Assembly (NCBI RefSeq): GCF_009797935.1
Contig: NZ_VOLC01000005.1
Location: 124,001 to 188,000, forward strand
DNA: 64,000 nucleotides
From: Lunatibacter salilacus
GTDB taxonomy: Bacteria > Bacteroidota > Bacteroidia > Cytophagales > Cyclobacteriaceae
Direction: 5' to 3'
Part shown: positions 8,597-16,704 of the stretch, piece after piece
How positions within the stretch are numbered: the first letter of the stretch is position 1
Layout: each line of letters begins with the position of its first letter
Made by a program: the position numbers and the translations under genes
Notes under the pieces: generated by a model
The model's input: the letters and a program-made list of their open reading frames with translations, nothing else
What the model was told of the DNA's origin: nothing
The model's database searches: none

Positions 8597-9166
8597 TTAA
8601 AGTTTAGCTTTGATTCGGCTAAGGGTGTAGGGAGTGATTCCCAAATAGCTCGCAATTATCTTGTTTGAAAGTCTGCTTAATATTGTTGGTTGATGGGCCA
8701 TCAGCCATTTTACCCTTTGCAGGCTGTCTGATCCCTGGAAATCGTAAATCCTCTTTTGAGTAGTGATATAAGCAGATTCCAAGATTTTTCTATAAATAGC
8801 GTTCACCGCAGGTTCAGTTTCCACCAATTGATAAAAATCATCCCTGTGAATAGATAATATCGTAGATTCCTCTACACACTGAATGGATTCAAATGCAGGC
8901 TGTCTACTGATTAAGCTTGTAAAACAAGTCCCGAATTTGCCCTCAAAGGCAAAATACCGTGTATTCTCCACGCCTTCCTTATTGACAGAAAATAGCCTCA
9001 TACACCCGGAAACCACAAAGTAATTGTGTTTGCAGACTTCTCCTTCACGCAATAGGTATTCATTCTTCCTATAGGTTCTTTCCTTAAAATATGGAGCTAA
9101 GGTATTTAGCCTTTCTTCACTGATCTGGGATCTCTCCTCAAAATAAAGTTTGAGTTTAGGGTGCAT
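8597..9166 (-). CDS. Crp/Fnr family transcriptional regulator
   Basis: This 189-residue protein has an N-terminal cyclic-nucleotide-binding-type beta barrel (RKNEYLLREGEVCKHNYFVV, about 33-52; GCMRLFS just after). A long helix (AVNAIYRKILESAYITTQKR) follows, then a short winged helix ending in IIASYLGITPYTLSRIKAKL, the recognition helix at the extreme C-terminus. This compact form is common in Bacteroidota, where many members sense something other than cAMP. It has none of the Fnr iron-sulphur cysteine pattern. The barrel-protein gene follows on the same strand, and a catabolic gene set starts divergently 142 bases away, so either could be its target. Confidence 0.9.
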   Translation of the reverse strand: MHPKLKLYFEERSQISEERLNTLAPYFKERTYRKNEYLLREGEVCKHNYFVVSGCMRLFSVNKEGVENTRYFAFEGKFGTCFTSLISRQPAFESIQCVEESTILSIHRDDFYQLVETEPAVNAIYRKILESAYITTQKRIYDFQGSDSLQRVKWLMAHQPTILSRLSNKIIASYLGITPYTLSRIKAKL

Positions 9167-9266
9167 AGAACTAATTTAGGCAATCATTTGGAAAAAGCGC
9201 AATTCTTTTGGACCAATAGGTGATTTAGCCCTAACTTCCCCAAGTTTTGACCCCGATACCATGCCA

Positions 9267-9295
9267 TTGTTTTAGATAAACATGTATTAATTTTG
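9267..9295 (+). promoter_or_regulatory. Bacteroidota-type promoter for the 9309 operon
   Basis: A -33-like TTG at 9267-9269 and a -7 element TAATTTTG (TAnnTTTG consensus) at 9288-9295 are separated by 18 bases, matching the Bacteroidota housekeeping promoter. The ATG of the first gene follows 13 bases later, so the leader would be very short. Confidence 0.5.
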
Positions 9296-9308
9296 TATTT
9301 CAGTAAGT

Positions 9309-10358
9309 ATGAGCCTTGAAATGGCTGCAAATAATCTCAGAATGAAAACACTTGAAGAGTTAGAAAAAAAAATGTGTACCCCATCTTCCGATCTGATTAG
9401 GGATATTTCCCTTTTGGATGGAGACATCATTATATTGGGGGTTGGGGGGAAAATGGGTCCTAGCTTGGCCAAGCTTGCCGTAAATGCCATAAAAATGGCA
9501 GGTATAAAAAAGAGGGTTATCGGTGTGTCCCGGTTTTCGGAAGAAGGCATGAAAGAGGATTTAGAAAACGCAGGCGTGGAAACTGTCAGTGCCGATTTAT
9601 TGGACGAGAGCGACCTTCATTCCCTACCCCATGCGAAAAACGTACTCTATATGGCTGGGAAAAAATTTGGCACCAAGGGCAATGAACATTTCACTTGGGC
9701 AATGAATAGCTACCTTCCAGGAAGAGTAGGCGAAAAATTCCGCAGTTCCCGAATAGTAGTCTTTTCTTCCGGCAACATCTACCCATATATGGAAGTAGGT
9801 TCAGGAGGAGCTACCGAGTCCACTCCCGCTGGACCTGTCGGTGAATATGCCATGTCCTGCTTGGGAAGGGAACGGATTTTTCAATACATCAGCGACAAAC
9901 ACCAGATACCTCTCTTGATATACAGGTTAAATTATGCCATCGACTTGCAATATGGGAATCTTATGGAAATAGCTAAGATGGTCTATGAAGAGAAGCCAAT
10001 AGATCTCACGAATGGATATATGAACGTGATCTGGCAGGGTGATGCCAATGAAATCGCCATTAGGTCCCTGCTCCATTGTGAAATGCCTGCCAAAATTTTG
10101 AATGTCACCGGCCCTGAGACCATTTCTGTCCGAAAAGTAGCCGAGGCATTTGGACAGCTATTTGAAGTCACCCCTCAATTTGAAAATACAGAGGCTCAAA
10201 ATGCACTGCTGAACAATGCCTCTTTAAGCCATCGCCTTTTTGGCTATCCCAAGGTGACGCTCAACGAAATGATTGAAACGACCCACTCCTGGGTGATCAA
10301 TCAAGGCAAAACACACAATAAACCTACCCATTTCCAGGAACGATCCGGGAATTATTAA
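9309..10358 (+). CDS. NAD-dependent epimerase/dehydratase family protein, atypical active site
   Basis: This 349-residue extended-SDR protein has a glycine-rich nucleotide-binding loop (ILGVGGKMG, about 42-50), a helical N-terminal extension and an FSSGNIYP strand. The conserved SDR tyrosine segment reads EYAMSCLGRE: the tyrosine is present, but cysteine stands where the catalytic lysine of YxxxK normally lies. The C-terminal half has the family substrate region (LNVTGPETISVRKVAEAF). It is the first gene of a plus-strand set with a DapA-like aldolase 21 bases downstream and a LacI regulator. A role in an oxidised-sugar or sugar-acid pathway is inferred. The missing lysine suggests altered or lost dehydrogenase chemistry. 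Confidence 0.82.
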   Translation: MSLEMAANNLRMKTLEELEKKMCTPSSDLIRDISLLDGDIIILGVGGKMGPSLAKLAVNAIKMAGIKKRVIGVSRFSEEGMKEDLENAGVETVSADLLDESDLHSLPHAKNVLYMAGKKFGTKGNEHFTWAMNSYLPGRVGEKFRSSRIVVFSSGNIYPYMEVGSGGATESTPAGPVGEYAMSCLGRERIFQYISDKHQIPLLIYRLNYAIDLQYGNLMEIAKMVYEEKPIDLTNGYMNVIWQGDANEIAIRSLLHCEMPAKILNVTGPETISVRKVAEAFGQLFEVTPQFENTEAQNALLNNASLSHRLFGYPKVTLNEMIETTHSWVINQGKTHNKPTHFQERSGNY

Positions 10359-10379
10359 TCTTTCTGAACGAATTTATTC

Positions 10380-11441
10380 ATGAAAATACTTGATCAAAAC
10401 ATTATAAACCTACTCCATGACGGAGTCGCCATACCAGCCCACCCCCTTGCATTGACAGCCGAACGAAAACTGGACGAAAAAAGGCAGCGGGGCCTTACCC
10501 GATATTACCTAGCCTGCCAAACAGGAGGCATTGCCGTAGGGGTACACTCCACCCAGTTTGAAATACGTGACAAAGAGGTGGGATTATTTGAACCGGTTCT
10601 CCGAATGGCCATGGAAGAAATCAACCAAGCCAACATTTCTAGGCCCTTTGCAAAAATAGCAGGTGTGGTGGGACCAACCGATCAGGCACTAAAAGAAGCG
10701 GAACTGGCTGTCGAAATAGGATATGACTTGGCACTTTTGAGTGCGGGAGGTCTGGGCGACTGGTCGGAGAAGAAACTGATTCAGCGAGCTGAACAGGTGG
10801 CGGAGATTATTCCGTTGTTCGGCTTCTACCTTCAGCCCTCGGCAGGTGGTAGATTGCTAAGCTTTGATTTTTGGAAAGATTTTGCCGAAATACCCAATGT
10901 GCATGCCATTAAAATGGCGCCATTTAACCGATACCAATCCCTGGATGTAGTCCGTGCGGTCCTCTCTTCATCCAGATATAAAGAAATTGCTTTGTATACA
11001 GGCAACGATGACAATATTGTGGCAGATTTGCTGACAACGTACCGCATGCCCATCGAAGGCGAAATCAGGGAAAAGGAAATCGTGGGGGGATTGTTGGGCC
11101 ATTGGGCGGTTTGGACAAAAAAAGCAGTTGCCATGTTGGAAACTGTCAAGGGGGTAAAGAAAACGAACCAAGCAAATTGGTCTGAACTATTAACTTTGGG
11201 AATACAGGTCACAGATGTCAATGCGGCAATTTTTGACCCCCACCACCAGTTTCACGGCTGTATTCCAGGCATTCATGAAATCCTGCGAAGACAGGGGCTT
11301 CTTGAAGGCCGATGGTGCCTAAATCCTAATGAGGAACTTTCTCCCGGACAGATGGAAGAAATAGACCGTGTTTATGCCTATTATCCAGACTTAAATGACG
11401 ACGAGTTTGTTAAAGAAAATTTAGCTGCATTTTTGAAATAA
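10380..11441 (+). CDS. Dihydrodipicolinate synthase/N-acetylneuraminate lyase (DapA) family protein
   Basis: This is a 353-residue TIM-barrel aldolase of the DapA superfamily, which forms a Schiff base with a keto acid. The catalytic pair is visible as Tyr150 (FGFYLQPSAGG) and Lys178 (NVHAIKMAPF). They are 28 residues apart, the spacing in DapA itself (Tyr133/Lys161). The protein is longer than typical DapA (about 290). It carries an N-terminal extension (IPAHPLALTAERKLDEKRQ) and a C-terminal helical segment ending near DDEFVKENLAAFLK. It lies between an epimerase-like gene and a LacI regulator, so a catabolic aldolase or dehydratase for a sugar acid is more likely than lysine synthesis. The substrate is unknown. 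Confidence 0.88.
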   Translation: MKILDQNIINLLHDGVAIPAHPLALTAERKLDEKRQRGLTRYYLACQTGGIAVGVHSTQFEIRDKEVGLFEPVLRMAMEEINQANISRPFAKIAGVVGPTDQALKEAELAVEIGYDLALLSAGGLGDWSEKKLIQRAEQVAEIIPLFGFYLQPSAGGRLLSFDFWKDFAEIPNVHAIKMAPFNRYQSLDVVRAVLSSSRYKEIALYTGNDDNIVADLLTTYRMPIEGEIREKEIVGGLLGHWAVWTKKAVAMLETVKGVKKTNQANWSELLTLGIQVTDVNAAIFDPHHQFHGCIPGIHEILRRQGLLEGRWCLNPNEELSPGQMEEIDRVYAYYPDLNDDEFVKENLAAFLK

Positions 11442-11455
11442 TCATTTGTTGAATA

Positions 11456-12511
11456 ATGACTGAAAAGCGTAATCTATCCGGCGTAAAAGAGATAGCCCGG
11501 AGGGCAAACGTGTCCATAGCGACCGTAGACCGGGTTATCCACAACAGGCCCGGTGTGTCTGTAAAGACCAAATTAAAGATAGAAGCCATCATCAAAGAGC
11601 TGAACTACCAGCCCAATGTTTTGGCTAGTAGGCTGGCCTCCGGAAAAGTGTTCAAGTTGGGAGTCTTAATACCAAAAAGCTCAGTATATTCAGACTTTTG
11701 GGATGCTCCCCTGAGAGGCATTCAACGGGCAGAAGCTGAAATAAAACAATATGGCATCTCGGTAGAGATTTTCTTTTTTGATTTGCCTGAAAAAAGTACG
11801 TTTACAAAAGCCGTTCAGCTTCTAAAGTCTTCGGATTTTGACGGCATTCTTATGTCACCTTCCTTCCTGGATGAATCTGTCGATTTTTTAAGGCATTGCC
11901 AACACCAAAATATTCCCGTAGTATTTATTGACAGTAATATTGAGGATCAAAAAACCCTGTCTTACATAGGTCCACCTCTCTTTCAAAGCGGATTTCTAGG
12001 AGCCAAACTTTGTCAATTATGCATTTCATACAGTTCGAAAGTACTTCTGGTAAATATCTCCAAACAAAGCAAAAGTTATAATTATCTTCAAATAGAAAAG
12101 GGGTTTAAACAGTATTTTGAAAACATGTCCAGTTTACAAAAATGCATCAAGTTGGACATTAACGAAATTGACCAACCATCAATCGAAGTTCAGTTGAAAA
12201 AAACTTTTCTGCAACATCCCGAAATCGGGGCAATTTTTGTCATGAATTCTAGGGTTTTTGCAGTCGCTGCTTACTTAGAACGGCAAAACTTACCTCATAT
12301 CCAATTGATTGGTTATGACTTTATATCAGAAAATCAACGGTACCTGAAAACGGGTACCATCAATTTTCTGATCTGCCACAAACCCGAGGAACAGGGATAC
12401 AAAGGAATAATGAGCCTTTATCACCACCTAGCCCTCAACTTGCCTGTGGATATGGAATATTACATGCCGATAGATATTGTAACACAAGAAAACATGGATT
12501 TCTATCGATAA
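11456..12511 (+). CDS. LacI family transcriptional regulator
   Basis: This 351-residue regulator has an N-terminal LacI helix-turn-helix (VKEIARRANVSIATVDRVIH, about 10-29) and hinge (YQPNVLASRLASG). A periplasmic-binding-protein-like sensor domain follows (FKLGVLIPKSSVYSDFW onward). The sensor form is the Periplas_BP_4-type often linked to sugars (HCQHQNIPVVFIDSNIED; IGAIFVMNSR). It is 14 bases downstream of the DapA-like gene and probably co-transcribed, giving local feedback control. It is also the closest candidate to bind the inverted sites upstream of susC at 7387 and 7462; no direct evidence supports this. Confidence 0.93.
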   Translation: MTEKRNLSGVKEIARRANVSIATVDRVIHNRPGVSVKTKLKIEAIIKELNYQPNVLASRLASGKVFKLGVLIPKSSVYSDFWDAPLRGIQRAEAEIKQYGISVEIFFFDLPEKSTFTKAVQLLKSSDFDGILMSPSFLDESVDFLRHCQHQNIPVVFIDSNIEDQKTLSYIGPPLFQSGFLGAKLCQLCISYSSKVLLVNISKQSKSYNYLQIEKGFKQYFENMSSLQKCIKLDINEIDQPSIEVQLKKTFLQHPEIGAIFVMNSRVFAVAAYLERQNLPHIQLIGYDFISENQRYLKTGTINFLICHKPEEQGYKGIMSLYHHLALNLPVDMEYYMPIDIVTQENMDFYR

Positions 12512-12529
12512 ATTTCGGTCAGGTAGCTC

Positions 12530-13768
12530 TTAATTTCTTAGCGGAACCAAGGTGAAAGACTTAATATCCATCAGCGCACCTTTATCAAAATCCTCTACTG
12601 CCTTAAATAGTACATGATTATAATCTTCCTTCAAGGTTAGTTCACCAATTTTAACTTTTTTGAAAGTTTCCCAAGATCCGGATTTTGCTACCTTTCCGGT
12701 AATTTCCTGATCGCCGGAAATCAAGACAAAATCCCTTCCCGACTCCTCGTCAGATACAGACCATTCCATCCAGACTTCATAATCCCCTCCTTTTTCCAAG
12801 GCAAGATCCCATTCCACTCTGTCCTTGCCGGTAAACCAACCAAACGCATTCCATTCGGGCATATATTTGATATCCGGTCCGATTCCTTTGCCCGTTTCCG
12901 ATGTTAGATTCAAAGTGCCGTCCTTATCAGGTCTGACGATTCCCGGGATATTGACATTCCCTGCCATCAATTCCCGTTTCTCCTTCACGTAAGTTGCCAC
13001 GGTACCGATGGGAGCTATCCAAATGCCGTTTTTTGGATCATTGGCATATGCACACAGTTCCCTCAACATCCTCAGGTAGGTGGTTTGATTCCCGGATTCG
13101 TTGGTTTCGTGACCAGCCAATACCAGCCATTGTCCGTTTTCGGAAGCTGACTTAATAATCGGTAATATTTCCTCAAATTCCATGTTGTCCATTTTCATTC
13201 CCGTAAGCTGTGCCATATCTGCATAGTAGGGATCAACAGGTGCTTCATCCAGCCATCCGCGGCCTGCTAGAAACATGTCAGAAATCAACGGAACGAAACT
13301 TTGTGTATACTCCCCTTTTCCGATAAAAGTAAGTCCACACGGATAGGCGTAGACCTGCGGGCTCACGCCAAGGAGGGATTGGATCTCCTCATTCGCTTGG
13401 GAAAGTTCATTACGCATTCTGCCGATAGTGTAGTCTTCCAACGCCCTATTTCTGGACCAAACAAAGTTTCCACTACAGGGGTGCTGTATGGAATGATTGG
13501 CCATTTCATGGCCGCTTGCCACTGCTTTCTTCCAACCTTCCAGGTTTCGCTGCATATTTGAGGGTACCACAAAGAAAGTGGCTTTTACCCCATATTCATT
13601 TAACAGCGGTATCCCCAACTCCGGATTGCTCAACCTGGCATCATCAAAACTTAAACTAATGGCCATCTTTTTGCCCTCGGGCCATGGAAATGCGGGGTTT
13701 TGTGCAAACACTATACTTCCTGTAATAGCAAAAACTACCAGAAAACTGATCAATCGTTTATTTTTCAT
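12530..13768 (-). CDS. Secreted polysaccharide deacetylase-like protein with C-terminal accessory domain
   Basis: A signal peptide (ending SIVFAQ) precedes a NodB-type domain. Motif 1 reads SFDDA (Asp42-Asp43), where canonical proteins have TFDDG. The metal-binding motif 2 is present (NHSIQHP, His92 and His96). A later strand has YAYPCG. From about residue 275 a separate beta-rich domain (EWDLALEKGGDYEVWMEWSV) resembles the accessory domain found in proteins of PVC-type haem clusters. The enzyme would remove N- or O-acetyl groups from a glycan or related substrate at the cell envelope. It is the last gene of the sigma/FecR/SusCD operon, 24 bases after a ceramidase-domain gene. Activity on chitin or peptidoglycan is not implied by the context. 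Confidence 0.85.
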   Translation of the reverse strand: MKNKRLISFLVVFAITGSIVFAQNPAFPWPEGKKMAISLSFDDARLSNPELGIPLLNEYGVKATFFVVPSNMQRNLEGWKKAVASGHEMANHSIQHPCSGNFVWSRNRALEDYTIGRMRNELSQANEEIQSLLGVSPQVYAYPCGLTFIGKGEYTQSFVPLISDMFLAGRGWLDEAPVDPYYADMAQLTGMKMDNMEFEEILPIIKSASENGQWLVLAGHETNESGNQTTYLRMLRELCAYANDPKNGIWIAPIGTVATYVKEKRELMAGNVNIPGIVRPDKDGTLNLTSETGKGIGPDIKYMPEWNAFGWFTGKDRVEWDLALEKGGDYEVWMEWSVSDEESGRDFVLISGDQEITGKVAKSGSWETFKKVKIGELTLKEDYNHVLFKAVEDFDKGALMDIKSFTLVPLRN

Positions 13769-13792
13769 TTTGGAATATTTATACGTTTATGC

Positions 13793-15088
13793 TTATTTAC
13801 TTTTTAATTCACCATGAAGATACGCATTCACCGCATCCCGAAAATCCTTCCCCGCATTTTGCCTGAAGGGTGAGACACTCGGTTCATATCCGCCATAATT
13901 CAGTTCTTCATCCGTCACCATATACCCGAGCCATCCATTGGTATATCCATAGAAAAATGTGTAGGGAAAAGGTGAGGCATCTCTTACTTCGTTTGCTATT
14001 TCACAGAACAGCTCCAAGGGGCTTCCCCAAATACCTATTTCCTCATTGATATTCAGGAATCTAACTGGAACCTGAACCAATGATGGACCATTTCCCAGAT
14101 GGCGGATGTATTTTGCTAAATCCGTTGGCCAAACCAACCCTTCCTTCAGTGGTGTTTCAAAGATCAACTCCCCAACTTTCAAGGTCACTTCCTCTTCATA
14201 GTAGCGGATTTTTTCTTGGGCAGTCAGTATTTTGTCCCCAAGCATCCTTCTGAATTGATTTAATCTGCCAGACCTGGCATCCGGATACACACTGTAAATG
14301 GGTGCCAGATTGCCTGCGGCACCATTGATGAACAGCAACGGAGCCCCCAACTTTTCTTCGACGTAATTGGCAACTATGCCCGGAGCATCACCACTTATCT
14401 GCAAATTCCCTCCTCCCATGACAGTGCCGTGAATGGGATAGTTTGCGATGAGCGTCATAAGACCTTCATCCGATTTTCTCATAATTTTCAAAATGCCAAT
14501 CCGGCGGTCCACCGGGCCGTCAGGATTCATCCCGAGAAAAGCTACATCGTCAATATCTCTGGCTCTTCTGTTGATATTTGCCATTGAATGTCCCCATCCA
14601 ACCCCAAGTTTGGCAGGTACCAGGGATGCAATTCCCTCTTCGATTGCGGAAATCAGTTCATTGACTGCGAAATTGGCATAAGCTGTATCTGTATCATGTT
14701 TATATCGCTCACCCATAAAGGCTTCGGGAAGACCCGGAGGCCCAATCTCAGGAGCTGAATGAGTATGCGTAGCCGTCCACCAGAAGTTTCCCGGATCTAT
14801 ACCTAACTTTGATTCCACCATCTGTGCTACTCGGTCATATTCCGAAGGCGAGATCACGCATACATCCGTGGAAACCAAAAAGAATCTGGTCTCTCCGGCC
14901 TCTAAAATTACGACTTTATGATAGAGGCTGTCCAACACTCCGGAGGATTTTCGCTCCCCGTAACCCAAGAGATATTTAGATTCGTTCGGGGTGATGTTTC
15001 TTTTCACTACCGAAGCTTGAAATTGCTGGGCAAAGAGTTGTCCCTGAAAAAGGACTATTAATACGATAAGACGAATAAAATAGTTCAT
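13793..15088 (-). CDS. Neutral/alkaline ceramidase-domain protein, copy 1
   Basis: This 431-residue exported protein (signal peptide to QLFAQ) matches the N-terminal catalytic domain of neutral ceramidases. Zinc-site histidines are visible in ATHTHSAPE (His108, His110) and in NYPIHGTV (His220). The segment that carries the serine nucleophile in characterised ceramidases (GDVSPN) reads NGAAGNLAP here (255-263), with alanine at the serine position. Length is well below the roughly 650 residues of true bacterial ceramidases, because the C-terminal immunoglobulin-like domain is missing. It is therefore a family member of uncertain activity. A paralogue lies directly upstream in the same operon. 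Confidence 0.85.
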   Translation of the reverse strand: MNYFIRLIVLIVLFQGQLFAQQFQASVVKRNITPNESKYLLGYGERKSSGVLDSLYHKVVILEAGETRFFLVSTDVCVISPSEYDRVAQMVESKLGIDPGNFWWTATHTHSAPEIGPPGLPEAFMGERYKHDTDTAYANFAVNELISAIEEGIASLVPAKLGVGWGHSMANINRRARDIDDVAFLGMNPDGPVDRRIGILKIMRKSDEGLMTLIANYPIHGTVMGGGNLQISGDAPGIVANYVEEKLGAPLLFINGAAGNLAPIYSVYPDARSGRLNQFRRMLGDKILTAQEKIRYYEEEVTLKVGELIFETPLKEGLVWPTDLAKYIRHLGNGPSLVQVPVRFLNINEEIGIWGSPLELFCEIANEVRDASPFPYTFFYGYTNGWLGYMVTDEELNYGGYEPSVSPFRQNAGKDFRDAVNAYLHGELKSK

Positions 15089-15150
15089 GCTTGTAATTTT
15101 ACCGGCTGCTAAGATTTCAAGAATCCAATTTAGGCATTATTCCGGTTAGG

Positions 15151-16533
15151 TTAGGGTTTAAATTTAGGCGGAAGGAGACTGTAGATTCCCTCCATTATTA
15201 TCTCCTCAACATCATCTGTAAATTTCGAAGGCTTTTCATATCCAATCATCGCCGTCTCGGCTTCATACCCTCCTTCTTTCAACACCCTCAAAGAAGGTAT
15301 ATAGCAAGGCATATCGTTAGCGTAGGAATTTACCCACAGCCGATCCGCCCCGATCTCCCGCTTAAGTCGAAGGGAATAATCGACAACAACTTCTCCCGCC
15401 AAAAATACCATTACCAGTTCCTTTCCGAAGTCCCAAACCTGGATAGGATAGGAAATTTTTTCCGGAATATCCTCGCTTCTCGCCATCCTGCTGAGCAGCA
15501 ATTGGGAATAATTACTCGTCCTACCTGAGCCCTTTGCATCTTCTGCAAGTTTCTTTGGATCGGGTACTTCAGCAAAGGTCAACTCCACATATTTTAATTT
15601 GGCCTTGGGTAGGTGGTTTAATGGGGTGAAAGTTTCACCGGAAAGAATGCGGTTCACTTCATCCGCAATACTTTTTCCTTGGTTTCGCGCATATTCAAGA
15701 TCCATTTCAGGATTTTCAGTATTCATTCTCGGGTTCGAGTTTTGATCCGCACCACACCCAATTGCCACCATGGCAATAGCTCCAGGTTCCAAATTAGCCT
15801 CGATTTGCAACTGAGCTTCTCCCACCCAGTCCCCGTGAACGGTGTTGTTTTTTGGCCCAAGTGTTACTGCATGGCAAGCATAACTCACCAATACCGCCTT
15901 ATCCTTGCCATCTTCATTTCTAACCCTCATGAGCGGCAGGGAATGGTCTGTCACCCCATTTGGATTGATAGAAGTTCGCCTGTTTATGGCAAAACCTACC
16001 TCTCCCTGCCCCCAGGAAACCATAGAAGGACTAGCGACCTTAATTGCCTCCAAGGCGACCTCCTTCAACTTTGGTACTAACCCCATAGCAAACAGGGTAA
16101 TGTCTGCCAGTTCATCGGGACTAAGGGGCTTGTGAAAGTGTGAAACAATATTTCCTATCTGAGGGCCACTATGTGTATGCGAGGCACAAATGGATAAGTT
16201 TGCGGGGCTAAGTCCAATTTCCTTTGCAAGCTCATCCCTTACTTTTTCCGTTATTTTGTGGGGGATTCCCAGCAAATCCACCGTAATCAGAATCGAGTAA
16301 TTCTTGCTTTCGTTCCCGAAGGCTAGGGCCTTTGCCCAAAGACGGTGATGAATGGAAGTAAACGGGTCATCCCGGTTTGAATAGCCTGTCAACCGCACGG
16401 GGGTTTCAGGAGTGATATCAATCCGGGCGACTCCTACGTTTAATAATTTTTGTTTTTGGCTAAAGGCTTCCCTGCCTACAGATAGGTTGAAAAGAATGAG
16501 GGAAACATAAAGTAAATGCTTATATTTTTTCAT
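15151..16533 (-). CDS. Neutral/alkaline ceramidase-domain protein, copy 2
   Basis: This 460-residue exported paralogue of the next gene has a signal peptide ending REAFSQ and the DITPETPVRLTGYSNR start typical of the family. Metal-site residues appear in ASHTHSGPQ (His119, His121) and YACHAVTLGP (His221). The nucleophile segment reads GCGADQNSNP (259-268), unlike GDVSPN of characterised enzymes, and the C-terminal immunoglobulin-like domain is absent. Such proteins are abundant in Planctomycetota and environmental Bacteroidota, often beside PVC-type haem proteins, as here. Hydrolysis of an amide or ester at the cell envelope is plausible; ceramide as substrate is not supported. Confidence 0.86.
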   Translation of the reverse strand: MKKYKHLLYVSLILFNLSVGREAFSQKQKLLNVGVARIDITPETPVRLTGYSNRDDPFTSIHHRLWAKALAFGNESKNYSILITVDLLGIPHKITEKVRDELAKEIGLSPANLSICASHTHSGPQIGNIVSHFHKPLSPDELADITLFAMGLVPKLKEVALEAIKVASPSMVSWGQGEVGFAINRRTSINPNGVTDHSLPLMRVRNEDGKDKAVLVSYACHAVTLGPKNNTVHGDWVGEAQLQIEANLEPGAIAMVAIGCGADQNSNPRMNTENPEMDLEYARNQGKSIADEVNRILSGETFTPLNHLPKAKLKYVELTFAEVPDPKKLAEDAKGSGRTSNYSQLLLSRMARSEDIPEKISYPIQVWDFGKELVMVFLAGEVVVDYSLRLKREIGADRLWVNSYANDMPCYIPSLRVLKEGGYEAETAMIGYEKPSKFTDDVEEIIMEGIYSLLPPKFKP

Positions 16534-16704
16534 GGTGTGTTTAAATCAAGTTAAACAAAATTGAAGATGGCATAACTGAGAAATGACTTCGGTGGAGGTC
16601 TTTCATCAATTACGATGGATTAAGAACACAGATAGTTCTCTGATGACACAATCTCAACCAAAGAAGAAATCGAATTGGTTGGTAAAGAACACGAAACGAT
16701 ATTT

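Noticed and set aside
10832-11221. 129-codon open frame antisense to the DapA-like gene
   Set aside because: It covers the catalytic lysine region of a convincing enzyme on the other strand.
15679-16080. 133-codon open frame antisense to a ceramidase-domain gene
   Set aside because: No start context, no family and complete overlap with a well-supported gene.
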